In this document: piece after piece, positions 15,195 to 15,629 of the stretch
Layout: every line of letters starts with the position of its first letter
Numbering within the stretch: the stretch's first letter is position 1
NCBI GenBank assembly: GCA_964572685.1
Contig: CAZNFJ010000042.1
Location: 1-15,629 of the forward strand
Source: UBA2653 sp964572685
Lineage (GTDB): Bacteria; Pseudomonadota; Gammaproteobacteria; Legionellales; Legionellaceae
Length of the DNA: 15,629 bases
Reading direction: 5' to 3'
Position numbers and translations under genes: made by a program
The notes under the pieces: model-generated
What the model saw: the letters and a program-made list of their open reading frames with translations, nothing else
The model's database searches: none
What the model was told of the DNA's origin: nothing

Positions 15195-15328
15195 AAAGCT
15201 GAGAAGTGCATCCATTGCTAATTCATTCAAAAAAAACAACTTTTCAATACTTTACAGAAGTTATAAATGAATGTCGATAGAATTTGAAAATCTTACGTGT
15301 TGGTTAACAAGGAGTAGTGAGTTATTAT

Positions 15329-15629
15329 GGTTTTGTCGCAAAAGATTTCGTGAGCGATGGTCGGATTTATTTTGGGCAAACTTATGCTGCAAGACCGTAG
15401 AATTGTTCAAAAATAGTCATATTGCTTGATTTAGTATGCTGATTTTTCCGCAACATATGATGCAACTTAATTCCTGACAAGGTTGCTTCAGCGGAGTGAA
15501 ATGCCTTAAACCCTCTCATCCCGTTGGTGATTTTTTTCACAAATCTGTGATCCTGCTCAATGATATTATTAAGCTATTTAATTTGTCGTATCGTGATTTG
15601 CAAAGGCAATCCATTTGAATTGATCGCCT
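15329..15629 (-). mobile_element. IS6-family insertion sequence, one end, truncated by the window edge
   Basis: The element end is GGTTTTGTCGCAAAAGATTT starting at 15329, which matches the typical IS6-family inverted repeat (GG..cTGtTGCAAA type). The flanking GTTATTAT (15321-15328) would be one copy of the 8-bp target duplication. Inside is the C-terminal part of the transposase on the minus strand; the other end is outside the window. Confidence 0.75.
15382..15629 (-). pseudogene. IS6-family transposase, C-terminal part with in-frame stop
   Basis: The minus strand reads ...LPLQITIRQIK, TAG, LNNIIEQDHRFVKKITNGMR, then GFKAFHSAEATLSGIKLHHM and ends EQFYGLAA with TAA at 15382-15384. 'yLNNiiEQDHRf.Kr....mGFk.f.sA..tl.GiE..hM..k' is the diagnostic C-terminus of IS6/IS26-type DDE transposases and includes the final catalytic Glu (E of NIIEQDH). 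The TAG at 15574-15576 replaces the conserved Tyr or a neighbouring residue just before LNN, so it would remove the last catalytic residue. No frameshift is seen in the visible part. Confidence 0.75.

Noticed and set aside
15171..15328. Possible gene between the exopolysaccharide operon and the IS6 end
   Set aside because: Short, AT-rich and without an ORF that has start signals; only a putative -10 and a possible target duplication were seen.

Overview
The window looks like part of a low-GC gammaproteobacterial chromosome, most plausibly a host-associated member of the Legionellales (Legionella/Coxiella-like). This is inference. It rests on an AT-rich composition, a gammaproteobacterial-type miaB and rluD, two paralogous MFS carriers resembling the Legionella/Coxiella Pht-like carriers, and several decayed insertion-sequence and toxin relics. 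No rRNA, tRNA, CRISPR array or intact prophage was seen.

Layout. Positions 1-843 are a gene graveyard: a broken HigB/RelE-like toxin (264-523, minus) and a frameshifted unknown reading frame (about 529-822). A first Pht-like MFS carrier follows (844-2187, plus). Next is a scar holding an IS5-family transposase fragment and the C-terminal end of an unknown membrane protein (2261-2447). A minus-strand block holds a second MFS paralogue (4773-6050), miaB (3387-4718) and rluD (2459-3394), with miaB and rluD overlapping by 8 bp. A strong consensus promoter (6277-6305) drives a 629-residue protein with a C-terminal response-regulator receiver domain and a degenerate kinase-like middle.

Positions 8219-8542 contain a TnpB C-terminal relic and, on the minus strand, a compact unit of promoter, perfect Shine-Dalgarno, 24-codon ORF and 15-bp perfect hairpin. 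Positions 8547-10891 form a minus-strand operon of an XRE-type regulator, a small protein resembling a LuxR ligand-binding domain without a DNA-binding domain, and an MHS-family transporter. Its divergent upstream region carries two near-identical 19-bp direct repeats that are good operator candidates. Three small unrecognised ORFs (11046-11671) run the other way, two of them overlapping in different frames.

The right side is a two-gene exopolysaccharide locus: a PgaC/HmsR-like processive glycosyltransferase (13698-15158) and, joined by an ATGA overlap, a TPR plus beta-barrel outer-membrane protein (11668-13701) resembling PgaA/BcsC-type export porins. No PgaB-type deacetylase is in the window. 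The window ends inside an IS6-family element whose inverted repeat starts at 15329; its transposase has an in-frame TAG.

How the genes may work together: the glycosyltransferase would make and translocate a polymer across the inner membrane and the TPR/porin would export it through the outer membrane. The XRE and LuxR-like pair may sense a metabolite or signal and control the MHS transporter. miaB (tRNA thiomethylation) and rluD (23S pseudouridylation) are housekeeping translation genes that sit between accessory segments.
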